Of a stretch of 53,413 nt of DNA, positions 43,183 to 52,269 are shown piece after piece. The notes under the pieces are model-generated. The model saw nothing but the letters and a program-made list of their open reading frames with translations. It was not told the origin of the DNA and made no database searches. The translations under genes were made by a program, and so were the position numbers. Within the stretch, counting starts at the first letter, position 1; each line of letters begins with the position of its first letter. This DNA is from Eubacteriales bacterium (GTDB taxonomy: Bacteria > Bacillota > Clostridia > Lachnospirales > Lachnospiraceae). The stretch is taken from assembly GCA_030526265.1 (NCBI GenBank), contig JAUNDE010000009.1, forward strand, positions 1 through 53,413, written 5' to 3'.

Positions 43183-44163
43183 ATGGAAATCAGAGAGTTA
43201 ATTGAAAAAATCGTAAAAGAGAAAGAAAATGATGGCGGAATTAAAAGTATAGTATGGGTGGCAGCAGGCGGATCGCATGATGGACATTATGCAGCGCAAT
43301 ATTTTATGGACAGAGAGTCTACAGTTGTTCGTTCTCAGCAGATTACAAGCAGTGAGTTTGTATATGCAACTCCAAAAAGAGTTGGTAAAAACACAATTGT
43401 TGTATGTACATCCATGAGAGGAACAAAGGAAACGATCGAAGCTGCAAAAGTTGCAAAATCACTTGGTGCTGTAACCATCAGCCAGTATGTCGATGAGTCA
43501 GAACTCACACAAGTCTGTGATTATAATGTTCAGTATGGAAGTATTTGGGAAGATGACAAAGATCAAAGTAAAACAAATGCGGGCAATGCTCTTCGTATAG
43601 CTATGGCGCTTGTTGATATCGTAGAAGGTTATGAGCATTATGATGAAGCCATGGAAGCATTTACAAGAGTTCAGCCGGCATATGTAAAAGCAAGAGAGTA
43701 TTGTAAGCCACTGGCAGAAAAATGGGCAAATGATATGAAGGATGAGAAATGTATCACAGTCCTTGCGAGCGGTCCTGCATACGGGTCGGGAAGAATCTTT
43801 TCAACATGTAATATTCTTGAAATGCTCCAGATTCAGTCACCGACATTTAATTGTTGTGATTTTTTCCATGGACCATTTGAGATTACGGATAAGAATCAGC
43901 CATTCTTCCTTCTTATGGCAGACGGAAGGACAAGAAAAGCAGACGAAAGAGCAAAAGTATTCCTCGACAAATATGCAGGGGAGAAGGTTTATATTCTTGA
44001 TGCGAAAGAGATTGGTATCTCAAATCTCAAAGACAGCGTATCAGAGTACTTCACTCATCTTTTGTTTACTCCTGTTCTTAATAATGTATATATGAAAGAA
44101 CTATCGAAAGCTACAGGTGTTGACTATACAACACGCAGATATATGTGGAAAGTTCAGTATTAA
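43183..44163 (+). CDS. frlB: SIS-domain fructosamine-6-phosphate deglycase-like, paralogue 1
   Basis: 326 residues from ATG 43183 (TAAGGAG upstream). Two SIS domains: VWVAAGGSHDGHYAAQYF binds the sugar phosphate, and TSMRGTKETIEAAK follows. In family relatives (FrlB, FraB, GlmS isomerase) a Glu just before '..HGP' acts as catalytic base. Here the motif is CCDFFHGPFE with Asp226, while the second copy has AEFFHGPFE. C-terminus RRYMWKVQY is shared. It would release glucose 6-phosphate and the free amine from a phosphorylated Amadori product, or act on a different sugar-amine. It ends the frlD operon. Confidence 0.75.
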   Translation: MEIRELIEKIVKEKENDGGIKSIVWVAAGGSHDGHYAAQYFMDRESTVVRSQQITSSEFVYATPKRVGKNTIVVCTSMRGTKETIEAAKVAKSLGAVTISQYVDESELTQVCDYNVQYGSIWEDDKDQSKTNAGNALRIAMALVDIVEGYEHYDEAMEAFTRVQPAYVKAREYCKPLAEKWANDMKDEKCITVLASGPAYGSGRIFSTCNILEMLQIQSPTFNCCDFFHGPFEITDKNQPFFLLMADGRTRKADERAKVFLDKYAGEKVYILDAKEIGISNLKDSVSEYFTHLLFTPVLNNVYMKELSKATGVDYTTRRYMWKVQY

Positions 44164-44169
44164 AATAAT

Positions 44170-44209
44170 AAGAGCATGGAGTGAATACTCTGTGCTCTTA
44201 ATTATTATA
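44170..44209 (+). terminator. Terminator after the first deglycase gene
   Basis: AAGAGCA...GAGT and ACTC...TGCTCTT (44170-44199) form an 11-bp interrupted stem followed by an A/T-rich stretch with only short T runs. Probable partial terminator. Confidence 0.5.
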
Positions 44210-44225
44210 GCTGTGGTGGTAAAAT

Positions 44226-44957
44226 ATGGATGTCTTACGGGAAAATTCAAATAACCCTCTTTATATTCAGATTCGAGATGCGATACAAAGTGATATTGAA
44301 GATGGAATCCTGAATCCGGGAGATAAAATTCCATCTGAGACAATTCTTCAAAAAAGATATTGCGTAAGCCGGGTGACAATACGCAAAGCAATTGATTTGC
44401 TGGTTGAAAGTGACGATATTGTTCGTATACATGGGAAAGGGATGTATGTGTCTCAAGTGAAAGAATTTCGGAAAAAGGAAGAGACAACAGGATTTACAAA
44501 ATTGTGCAAAATGCAGGGAAAAGCTTCTATTTCTCAAGTTATTGGGGCTAATATGAGGAAATCAACAGAAGAACAAATGGAATTTTTTCATTTGTCGAAT
44601 GAGGAAGAAGTATTATTTTTGGAGAGAGTAAGAAAAGTTGATGGAATTCCATTTATTATAGAAACAAACTTTTTTCATCCGTCTTGTCGCTTTCTTCTGG
44701 AGGAAGATCTATCGGGATCAATTTACGATGTGTTAGAAAGAAAGTATCACATAATACCAAAAAACATTGGGAAAAATGAGGTGATCATATCACACGCAAA
44801 TGAATATCAGGCGAAAATTTTACGTGTGAAAGTAGGGACTGTTGTAATTGTGAACCATGCGTTTGTTTATGATAATGAAAATCATCCGTTGCATGTAGTT
44901 GAGCAGGTAGTACGAGTCGATCGACCAGAGGATTTTGTTTATTATCTTGGGAAATAA
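44226..44957 (+). CDS. Second GntR/HutC-family regulator
   Basis: 243 residues. The helix-turn-helix region (NPLYIQIRDAIQSDIEDG, IPSETILQKRYCVSRVTIRK) aligns well with the first regulator. The UTRA domain (GIPFIIETNFFHPSCRF, HPLHVVEQVVRVDRPEDF) differs more, suggesting a related but different effector. It lies between the two deglycase genes with GTGGTGGT as ribosome site and a terminator after it. It may control the second unit (deglycase 2, epimerase, DUF624), or share targets with regulator 1. Confidence 0.87.
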   Translation: MDVLRENSNNPLYIQIRDAIQSDIEDGILNPGDKIPSETILQKRYCVSRVTIRKAIDLLVESDDIVRIHGKGMYVSQVKEFRKKEETTGFTKLCKMQGKASISQVIGANMRKSTEEQMEFFHLSNEEEVLFLERVRKVDGIPFIIETNFFHPSCRFLLEEDLSGSIYDVLERKYHIIPKNIGKNEVIISHANEYQAKILRVKVGTVVIVNHAFVYDNENHPLHVVEQVVRVDRPEDFVYYLGK

Positions 44958-44984
44958 TACGAGTTAAAATGCTCGTATTATTTT
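44953..44984 (+). terminator. Terminator after the second GntR gene
   Basis: AATAATACGAG (44953-44963) pairs with CTCGTATTATT (44972-44982), a perfect 11-bp stem with short T tract. Its left arm includes the stop codon of the regulator. Confidence 0.8.
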
Positions 44985-44996
44985 GATTCATGTTTG

Positions 44997-45024
44997 TTGA
45001 CTGAATGAGTACAAGTGTTATGAT
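44997..45024 (+). promoter_or_regulatory. Promoter of the second deglycase operon
   Basis: TTGACT (44997-45002), 16-base spacer, TATGAT (45019-45024), with a GTACAAG sequence in the spacer that resembles the AATACAAG repeats at the first regulator. Confidence 0.6.
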
Positions 45025-45034
45025 TATAAAAAAG

Positions 45035-45050
45035 GATGTATTAAGACGTA
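45035..45050. promoter_or_regulatory. Predicted operator of the second deglycase operon
   Basis: GATGTATTAAGACGTA begins 11 bases after the -10. It agrees at 14 of 16 positions with the reverse complement of the frlD element at 39127, so one regulator probably reads both. Confidence 0.5.
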
Positions 45051-45066
45051 TTTAGGAGGGACTAAT

Positions 45067-46056
45067 ATGGACATCAAAGAATTACAGAAAATGGTATCGA
45101 ATATCAAAGAAAAAAGTGACAAAAAAGGCGGAATCAGAAATGTATATTTTATTGCCTGCGGAGGTTCTCTGGCAGGTATTTATGCGGGTTGGTACGTTCT
45201 GGAAAGAGAATCAACAATTTTTCGTGTAGGTTTATACAATGCAAGTGAATTTCTGCAGACAACCCCAAAGGCGTTTGGAGAAAATACATTGTGTGTGTTG
45301 TCTACACTGAAAGGTACTCCTGAAGTTGAAGAAGCAATAAAATTTTGCAGGGAAAACGGAGCATATACGATTGCTCTTGTTGGAGAAGGTAATGAAAACA
45401 GTACAAAGTATGCAGATGGTGTGATTCGCTTCAAATCTATTGGAGAAGTTACAACGCCGATGCTTGAGACAAATGTGACTCAATCCATCGCTTTGTCATT
45501 TGAACTGCTGAAACAGTACGAGGATTACAAATATTATGAAGATGCTTTAAGAGCATATGATGTACTGGAAGAGATGGCTGTTAGAATTCGCAAATATGTA
45601 AATAACGGACCTGCACAGGAATTTGCAAGAACTCATAGGCACGAAGATGTGATCTATGTGATGGGAGGAGCACCTGCAATGGGGGTTTCTTATGCAACCT
45701 CGATCTGTAGTCTTATGGAAATTCAGTGGATTCATTCTCCAACTGTGAATTCAGCAGAGTTTTTCCACGGACCATTCGAAACATTGGATCGGAATCTCCC
45801 TCTGGTGCATCTTGTAAGTGATGGAAGAAGTCGGGAAGAAGATCTTCGATGCCAGCGATTTCTTGATAAATTTGGAGGAAAAGTAACCACGATTGATGCT
45901 AAAGAACTTGGAATCGATGTCCTTGGAGATCATGTAAAAGAATATTTTAATCACGTCTTTTTAGACTGTGCATGGAGAGAATTTCTTACAGCACTCGCAA
46001 TTGAAAGAAAACATCCAAAGGATGTTCGCAGATACATGTGGAAAATGGAGTATTAA
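45067..46056 (+). CDS. frlB: SIS-domain fructosamine-6-phosphate deglycase-like, paralogue 2
   Basis: 329 residues. SIS motifs VYFIACGGSLAGIYAGWYVL and LSTLKGTPEVEEAIKF, then the canonical AEFFHGPFE with Glu231 as presumed catalytic base and its neighbouring His. C-terminus RRYMWKMEY matches paralogue 1. It is probably the true FrlB: it cleaves fructoselysine 6-phosphate or a similar compound to glucose 6-phosphate and amine. It starts a second unit with its own promoter and operator and runs into the epimerase gene 2 bases later. AGGAGGGAC is the ribosome site. Confidence 0.8.
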   Translation: MDIKELQKMVSNIKEKSDKKGGIRNVYFIACGGSLAGIYAGWYVLERESTIFRVGLYNASEFLQTTPKAFGENTLCVLSTLKGTPEVEEAIKFCRENGAYTIALVGEGNENSTKYADGVIRFKSIGEVTTPMLETNVTQSIALSFELLKQYEDYKYYEDALRAYDVLEEMAVRIRKYVNNGPAQEFARTHRHEDVIYVMGGAPAMGVSYATSICSLMEIQWIHSPTVNSAEFFHGPFETLDRNLPLVHLVSDGRSREEDLRCQRFLDKFGGKVTTIDAKELGIDVLGDHVKEYFNHVFLDCAWREFLTALAIERKHPKDVRRYMWKMEY

Positions 46057-46058
46057 AC

Positions 46059-46892
46059 ATGAAAGAAAATATTAGCTGGGATCAAATAGCTGTGGGGAAC
46101 TTTACCTATCCTCTGTTTCGATTTACTACTTTTCTGGATTCTATGGTCCGTCTGGGAGTGAAAAATATTGAAGTGTGGGCAGCCGGTCCACATCTTTATC
46201 TGGAAGATGCTACGCCTGAGATGCTTCGTAGAATGAGGCGAGAGATTCGGGCGAGGGAGTTGAACCCCATCTGCCTCACACCGGAACAGTGTATGTATCC
46301 AATCAATATTGGAGCGGAAGAACCATGGATTCGAGACAGATCTGTGAAGTATTTTGAAAAGGGATTGAAAGCATCAGAGAGTCTTGGAATCAGACAGATG
46401 CTTGTCACGCCCGGAGATGGTTATCGAGAGAATGAATCGACAGAAACGAAGAAATATACGATCGAAAATCTCAGATATCTGTCTGAAAAAGCAAGAGATT
46501 ACGGAGTGACATTATTGCTTGAACATCTTACCGTTGAGACAACAAATCTGGCGACCAGAGCAAATGAGCTTGCGGATCTGAACAGGGAGATAGACTGCGA
46601 TAACATCATTCCTATGGTAGATACAGATATGATGAGCAGATATGGAGAAACAATCTCCGACTACTTGAATGCTTTTGATGGTGTGATCGGACACGTGCAT
46701 TTGGTCGATGGTATGCCGGCCGGACATCTTGCTCTGGGAGATGGAGTTCTTCCGTTGGAAAATTATATTGAAGAGCTTCGAAGAGTAAATTATAATAAGT
46801 ACATATCGTTGGAAATCTCAAACGATCGATATCATTTGAATCCGGAAGATGCTGTCAAAAGAAGCATTGACTGGTTGAAAAAAGTATTATAG
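46059..46892 (+). CDS. frlC: Xylose-isomerase-like barrel epimerase (FrlC-like)
   Basis: 277 residues from ATG 46059, two bases after the previous stop, matching the ~276 residues of FrlC. TIM-barrel metal sites: Glu in LLLEHLTVETTN, Asp/His in MVDTDMMSRYG and GHVHLVDGMPAGHLALGDG, final Glu in YISLEISNDRY. FrlC interconverts fructoselysine and psicoselysine at C3, allowing use of the C3 epimer. A longer frame to 46038 overlaps the deglycase. Other sugar isomerase activities are possible. Confidence 0.78.
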   Translation: MKENISWDQIAVGNFTYPLFRFTTFLDSMVRLGVKNIEVWAAGPHLYLEDATPEMLRRMRREIRARELNPICLTPEQCMYPINIGAEEPWIRDRSVKYFEKGLKASESLGIRQMLVTPGDGYRENESTETKKYTIENLRYLSEKARDYGVTLLLEHLTVETTNLATRANELADLNREIDCDNIIPMVDTDMMSRYGETISDYLNAFDGVIGHVHLVDGMPAGHLALGDGVLPLENYIEELRRVNYNKYISLEISNDRYHLNPEDAVKRSIDWLKKVL

Positions 46893-46914
46893 TAAGAAAG
46901 AGCGGGGTGGAGAT

Positions 46915-47538
46915 ATGATTACCGATAATATAGTAATACGGATTCTGGAACGGATTTTCGATATTTTGTTATTGAATCTTTTGTGGGTGATCTGCTCTAT
47001 CCCGGTTTTTACAATTGGTGCGTCGACTACAGCGCTCTATTCAGTTACCCTGAAGCTTGTTGCAAAGGAAGAAGGATATATTGTAAAAGGCTTTCTGAAA
47101 GCATTTAAAAATAATTTCAAACAAAGCACCATAATCTGGATGCTTGTCATGCTTTTAGGACTTCTTTTGGGATATGATTATCTGATTGTCGGAAGAATGT
47201 CAGGGATTATAAAGGGAGTGATGTTGATCCTGTTGGGAGTTATTTCACTTTTGTATATTATAGAAGTGATTTTTGTATTTCCGTTAATTGCATATTTTGA
47301 CAATACATTAAAAAACACAATGAAAAATGCATTGCTTATACCAGGATTACATATTCCGCAGACGATCATGATCCTGATTATTCATATCAGTGCTGTAAGA
47401 GTCACGTTCATGGATGTGAACATATTCGCGAGAGCCTCTGTTATCTGGATGAGTTTTGGTATAGCATTGATATCGGTTGGTAATTCTTTTTTGATAAGAC
47501 ATATGTTTAGAAAACATGAAAAGACAGAAGAAAAATAA
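46915..47538 (+). CDS. DUF624 (YesL-like) membrane protein
   Basis: 207 residues, four to five membrane spans, with the DUF624 start NLLWVICSIPVFTIGASTTALYSV-type motif (about residues 20-45). These proteins recur beside ABC importers and regulators for plant-derived or complex sugars, with no proven function. It is last in the second deglycase unit. The ribosome site is GCGGGGTGGAG. A terminator hairpin overlaps its stop. Confidence 0.85.
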   Translation: MITDNIVIRILERIFDILLLNLLWVICSIPVFTIGASTTALYSVTLKLVAKEEGYIVKGFLKAFKNNFKQSTIIWMLVMLLGLLLGYDYLIVGRMSGIIKGVMLILLGVISLLYIIEVIFVFPLIAYFDNTLKNTMKNALLIPGLHIPQTIMILIIHISAVRVTFMDVNIFARASVIWMSFGIALISVGNSFLIRHMFRKHEKTEEK

Positions 47539-47570
47539 GATTGCGTGTAAGCGTAATCTTATTTTATTTG
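47537..47570 (+). terminator. Terminator ending the frl-like cluster
   Basis: AAGATTGCG (47537-47545) pairs with CGTAATCTT (47552-47560) with one G-T wobble, followed by ATTTTATTT. It separates the cluster from clpC. Confidence 0.75.
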
Positions 47571-47627
47571 AATACAAGTCGTTTCTGTGCTAACATTCTT
47601 ATAATAGTCCAAAAGGAGGCGTGGAGC

Positions 47628-50054
47628 ATGAATTATACAAAACAGGCAAGAGAAGCGCTGGATGCAGCTAAGAAAGTTGCAAATAAAATGAAACATCCTT
47701 ATATCGGTACGGAGCATCTGCTCGTCGGATTGCAGAGGGTATTTTCCGGAGTGGCCGGACAGGTGCTTGACATGAACGGGGTAAAAGAAGAAGAGATACT
47801 GAAAATCATGGATGAACTGATCTCCCCGTCAGAGGATGTATTAACGATAAATAAGGCGAATGAAAGTCCAAGACTTCAGTTTATATTAGAAGAAGCGAAA
47901 GAAGAAGCAACCCGTCTGAAATCTTCAGAGATTGGGACCGAGCACATGCTGCTCGCACTTTTGAATGATGCGGATTGTGTGGCTTCCCGGATTCTTCAGA
48001 CACTGAATGTGAACATCCAGAAGATGTATCAGGATATTCTGCTCACACTTGGAGCTGACGTGAATGAGTATTTCTCTGAGATGCAGGGAGATGGCAGGAA
48101 GAAAGGCGGGGTACTGGAACAGTTCGGCACAGATCTTACGGCAAGGGCGGCAGAAGGAAAGCTTGATCCGGTTATCGGCAGAGAGATGGAGATTAATCGT
48201 CTGATGCAGATCCTGAGCCGCAGAACGAAAAATAATCCGTGTATGGTCGGAGAACCGGGAGTCGGAAAGACTGCGGTCATCGAAGGACTTGCGCAGCGAA
48301 TCGCAGAGGGAATCGTCCCGGAAGGAATGAAGGATAAAAAGATCATGACGATGGATCTTGCAAGTATGATTGCGGGATCGAAATATCGCGGCGAATTCGA
48401 AGAGCGGATGAAAAAGCTGCTTAACGAAGTGAAAGCGGCTGGAAATATCATTCTGTTTCTGGATGAGGTGCATACGATCATCGGTGCCGGTGGAGCGGAG
48501 GGCGCGATGGATGCGTCAAACATTCTCAAACCATCCCTTGCACGCGGAGAGATACAGCTGATCGGAGCAACAACGATCGCGGAATATCGTAAATATATTG
48601 AAAAGGATGCCGCACTGGAGAGAAGATTCCAGCCGATTACGGTTGAGGAGCCGACAAAGGAAGAATGTCTTGAAATACTGGAAGGATTAAAGAGCAGATA
48701 TGAGAGGCATCACCATGTAGAAATCTCGAAGGAGGCACTGGAAAGCGCAGTGACACTTTCGAGCCGTTATATCAACGACAGATTTCTTCCGGATAAGGCG
48801 ATCGATATTCTGGATGAGGCTTGTTCAAAGGTAAGCCTTAAGGGATTTAAAGTGCCGGAATCGATCGGGGAACTGGAAAAGCACATTGAAACGTTGAAGG
48901 ATGAGAAAGAAGAAGCGATCAAAGACGGAAAGCTTGTGACGGCTTCTGCACTTCATAAAGAGCAGATCGAAGAGGAGAATAAACTGTTCAGGGCAAAGAA
49001 TCGTTTTGACAGAAGAAATGCGAACAGACAGGTGACAGTCACCGAAAATGATATCGCAGATGTTATTGCACAGTGGACGAAGATTCCAGTCAGCAGGCTT
49101 GCGGAATCAGAAGGAGAAAGACTCAAGAATCTTGAAAAGACGCTTCACAAGAGAGTGATCGGGCAGGAAGAGGCTGTGACTGCAGTGGCAAAAGCAGTCC
49201 GCAGAGGAAGAGTCGGATTGAAAGATCCGAACAGACCGATTGGTTCATTCCTGTTCCTTGGACCGACTGGTGTCGGAAAGACAGAATTGTCGAAAGCATT
49301 GGCAGAAGCGCTCTTCGGTGATGAACAGTCGATGATCCGCGTGGATATGTCTGAATATATGGAAAAGCACAGCGTATCGAAAATGATTGGTTCTCCTCCG
49401 GGATATGTCGGACATGATGATGGAGGACAGCTGTCGGAAAAAGTGCGCAGACATCCATATTCGGTTGTGCTGTTTGATGAGATCGAGAAGGCGCATCCGG
49501 ATGTGTTCAACATTTTGCTCCAGGTGCTGGACGATGGACACATCACAGATTCGCAGGGAAGAAAAGTTGATTTTCGCAATACCGTTATTATTATGACTTC
49601 CAATGCAGGCGCGAAAGCAATCATTGATCCAAAGCGTCTCGGATTTGTGACGAAAGAAGATGCAGACGGTGATTACAAGCGAATGAAGTCGAACGTCATG
49701 AATGAAATCAAACTTGTATTCAGACCGGAATTTTTGAACCGAATTGATGAGACGATCGTTTTCCATGCGCTTGGAATCGAGGAAATGAAAAAGATCGTTG
49801 GTCTCTTGTGTAAAGATCTTGTGAAGAGGTGTAAAGAAAATCTGGATATTAAACTTACGATTCGTGATTCGGTGAAGAAACATATTGTGGAAACCGGAAC
49901 GGATAAAAAATACGGCGCAAGACCGCTGAGACGTGCGGTGCAGAATCTGATCGAAGACCCATTGGCGGAGGCGATCCTGAACGGAGAAGTGAAGCGTGGA
50001 TGTGAGGTCGAGGCAGGTCTGTCTAAAAAAGAGATCAGGTTTTATGTGAAATAA
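47628..50054 (+). CDS. clpC: Clp protease ATPase subunit ClpC
   Basis: 808 residues from ATG 47628 behind AAAAGGAGG. A longer frame to 47541 includes the terminator and is wrong. N domain repeats (HPYIGTEHLLVGLQ, EIGTEHMLLALL), first AAA module with GEPGVGKTA (Lys about 213), a middle UVR-like coiled coil (KDEKEEAIKDGKLVTASAL), second AAA module with GPTGVGKTE (Lys about 551) and LFDEIEKAHPDV. It feeds unfolded proteins to ClpP. No CtsR-McsA-McsB genes precede it, and no CtsR operator is seen. Confidence 0.95.
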   Translation: MNYTKQAREALDAAKKVANKMKHPYIGTEHLLVGLQRVFSGVAGQVLDMNGVKEEEILKIMDELISPSEDVLTINKANESPRLQFILEEAKEEATRLKSSEIGTEHMLLALLNDADCVASRILQTLNVNIQKMYQDILLTLGADVNEYFSEMQGDGRKKGGVLEQFGTDLTARAAEGKLDPVIGREMEINRLMQILSRRTKNNPCMVGEPGVGKTAVIEGLAQRIAEGIVPEGMKDKKIMTMDLASMIAGSKYRGEFEERMKKLLNEVKAAGNIILFLDEVHTIIGAGGAEGAMDASNILKPSLARGEIQLIGATTIAEYRKYIEKDAALERRFQPITVEEPTKEECLEILEGLKSRYERHHHVEISKEALESAVTLSSRYINDRFLPDKAIDILDEACSKVSLKGFKVPESIGELEKHIETLKDEKEEAIKDGKLVTASALHKEQIEEENKLFRAKNRFDRRNANRQVTVTENDIADVIAQWTKIPVSRLAESEGERLKNLEKTLHKRVIGQEEAVTAVAKAVRRGRVGLKDPNRPIGSFLFLGPTGVGKTELSKALAEALFGDEQSMIRVDMSEYMEKHSVSKMIGSPPGYVGHDDGGQLSEKVRRHPYSVVLFDEIEKAHPDVFNILLQVLDDGHITDSQGRKVDFRNTVIIMTSNAGAKAIIDPKRLGFVTKEDADGDYKRMKSNVMNEIKLVFRPEFLNRIDETIVFHALGIEEMKKIVGLLCKDLVKRCKENLDIKLTIRDSVKKHIVETGTDKKYGARPLRRAVQNLIEDPLAEAILNGEVKRGCEVEAGLSKKEIRFYVK

Positions 50055-50069
50055 GCAGGAGGAACAAAC

Positions 50070-51431
50070 GTGGCGAAAGGAAAGAAAAGTATATTTTTCT
50101 GCCAGAATTGCGGACACGAAGAAAGTAAATGGCTCGGACAATGTCCGGCCTGTAAAGAATGGAATACATTTGTTGAAGAAACAGTGACTGTATCGAAGAC
50201 AAATGGTGTGAAACCGGCACACGTTGATGCCAAAATTGTTACATTGTCACGTGTGTCTACAGACAAAGAAGACAGGATGCAGACGCAGATCCGTGAACTG
50301 GACCGTGTGCTTGGCGGAGGTATCGTGCAGGGCTCGCTCGTGCTTGTAGGCGGCGATCCGGGTATCGGAAAATCAACGCTTCTCTTGCAGGTCTGTCAGA
50401 AGCTGTCTGATCAGAAGAAGAAAGTGCTGTATATTTCGGGTGAGGAATCACTCAGGCAGATCAAACTTCGGGCAAACCGTATGGGAGAATTCAGCGATGA
50501 TCTGTTTCTTCTCTGTGAGACGAATCTCGAGACGATCCGTCAGGTGATCGAGAAGGAGAAACCGGAGATTGCAGTGATCGATTCCATTCAGACAATGTAC
50601 AGTGAAGAAGTGTCGTCTGCACCGGGAAGCGTATCGCAGGTCCGCGAGGCGACAAATACATTGATGCAGCTTGCGAAGGGATTAAATGTTGCTGTTTTTA
50701 TTGTTGGTCATGTGACAAAAGAGGGAACGGTAGCGGGTCCGCGTGTGCTCGAACACATGGTGGATACCGTTTTGTATTTTGAAGGAGACAGACATGCCTC
50801 TTACCGTATCCTGCGCGGAGTGAAGAACCGTTTCGGATCAACAAATGAAATCGGTGTGTTTGAGATGAGACAGTCGGGACTTGTGGAAGTTCCGAATCCG
50901 TCGGAATATATGTTAAAGGGAAGACCGGAAAATGCATCCGGTTCCGTCGTGGCGTGTTCTATGGAGGGGACAAGACCGATTTTGCTGGAAATACAGGGAC
51001 TTGTCTGCAAGACGAATTTCGGAATGCCAAGAAGGACTGCGGCCGGAACCGATTATAATCGGGTAAATCTTCTGATGGCTGTGCTGGAAAAGCGTCTGGG
51101 ACTCCCGCTGTCGGGTTATGATGCGTATGTGAATATCGTTGGCGGGATTCGGATGAATGAACCTGCCATTGACCTTGGTATTATGATGGCGTTGATCTCA
51201 AGTTATAAAAACAGACCGATATCAGAAGGAACGATCGTGTTTGGAGAAGTAGGACTGAGTGGGGAAGTGCGTGCGGTCAGCATGCCGGAACAGAGAGTGG
51301 CAGAAGCCAGAAAACTCGGATTTAAGACTTGTATTATGCCGGAAGTCTCGAAAGAAATGGTGAAGAATATAGACGGAATTGAAATCATCGGTGTGAAATC
51401 CGTGAATCAGGCAATGAATCTCGTTTCTTAG
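50070..51431 (+). CDS. radA: DNA repair protein RadA (Sms)
   Basis: 453 residues. Zinc finger CQNCGHEESKWLGQCPAC at the N-terminus, RecA-like ATPase with Walker A GGDPGIGKSTLLLQV, the RadA-specific KNRFGST, and C-terminal Lon-like domain (LGLPLSGYDAYVNIVGGIR). It drives branch migration in recombination. It follows clpC after 15 bases with CAGGAGGAA, as it does in many Firmicutes. Confidence 0.97.
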   Translation: MAKGKKSIFFCQNCGHEESKWLGQCPACKEWNTFVEETVTVSKTNGVKPAHVDAKIVTLSRVSTDKEDRMQTQIRELDRVLGGGIVQGSLVLVGGDPGIGKSTLLLQVCQKLSDQKKKVLYISGEESLRQIKLRANRMGEFSDDLFLLCETNLETIRQVIEKEKPEIAVIDSIQTMYSEEVSSAPGSVSQVREATNTLMQLAKGLNVAVFIVGHVTKEGTVAGPRVLEHMVDTVLYFEGDRHASYRILRGVKNRFGSTNEIGVFEMRQSGLVEVPNPSEYMLKGRPENASGSVVACSMEGTRPILLEIQGLVCKTNFGMPRRTAAGTDYNRVNLLMAVLEKRLGLPLSGYDAYVNIVGGIRMNEPAIDLGIMMALISSYKNRPISEGTIVFGEVGLSGEVRAVSMPEQRVAEARKLGFKTCIMPEVSKEMVKNIDGIEIIGVKSVNQAMNLVS

Positions 51432-51508
51432 ATCTGGTTGTTCGAAAGATATCGTATTCGTCGGATTGCTGACTTACACCTGTGGAATAGTCGAAGTGGA
51501 GAAAATGT

Positions 51509-52228
51509 ATGCGAACAATTATATGTTATGGAGATTCGAATACTTATGGTTATGATCCGAGATCATTTGTCGGAGATCGGTATAGTGAGCAAGAACGCTG
51601 GACAGGAATTTTGAATGAAGCAACCGATGACAATGTGCTGAACTATGGAATGAATGGAAGATGTATTCCGCATACAAAAAATCAGGTGCAGGCATTCCTT
51701 GAATTAATACACACATATTCTGGAAAACTAGATGAAGGTGCCGATCTGATAAATGAAGCAGTTCATAGGAATAGAAACGAATCAGAATGTGCAGAGAAGC
51801 CAATGTTGGAAGTGTGGATCATGCTTGGGACAAATGATCTGCTGCAAAATCCGAATATGGGGGCGAAAGGTGTTGCGGAGCGTATGAAACACTTCCTGTC
51901 CGTTTTGCTTCGGGAAGAGGCAGTTCAATCAAAAAAGATACTGATCAAACTGCTTGTTCCTGCGCGAATGAAAAGAGGCAGCTGGGTGGAAACGGATGAT
52001 TTAGTTGCGGAGTCGGAACGTATTGGTGAATACTATGAGAAGATTGCCGGTGAATTCGGAATTTCGTGTATTCGTACAGACCAGGTGGAGATTCCTGTTT
52101 TGTTTGATGGTGTACATTTTTCGGAAGAAGGTCACCGTAATCTGGCTGAATATCTGATTGAGTCGATGAATCAGAGAGTGTTGAAGGATTCTTTTGTGAA
52201 CCGATCAGAAACATTAATGCAGAACTAA
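51509..52228 (+). CDS. SGNH/GDSL-family hydrolase
   Basis: 239 residues. Block I is CYGDSNTYGYDPRS with the nucleophile Ser, block III LGTNDLLQNP, and block V DGVHFSEEGH with the Asp/His of the triad. No signal peptide, so it acts in the cytosol, probably as an esterase or deacetylase on a small or carbohydrate substrate. It does not share an operon signal with radA. The intergenic 77 bases are featureless apart from a weak ribosome site. Confidence 0.9.
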   Translation: MRTIICYGDSNTYGYDPRSFVGDRYSEQERWTGILNEATDDNVLNYGMNGRCIPHTKNQVQAFLELIHTYSGKLDEGADLINEAVHRNRNESECAEKPMLEVWIMLGTNDLLQNPNMGAKGVAERMKHFLSVLLREEAVQSKKILIKLLVPARMKRGSWVETDDLVAESERIGEYYEKIAGEFGISCIRTDQVEIPVLFDGVHFSEEGHRNLAEYLIESMNQRVLKDSFVNRSETLMQN

Positions 52229-52269
52229 TTTGGATAAAATGAATCTAAATCGTCGAGAGGATAACTGAA

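Noticed and set aside
49245-50222. 325-codon - strand frame opposite clpC and radA
   Set aside because: It is an artefact of codon bias in conserved genes. Composition is Ser/His/Phe-rich and it has no start signal.
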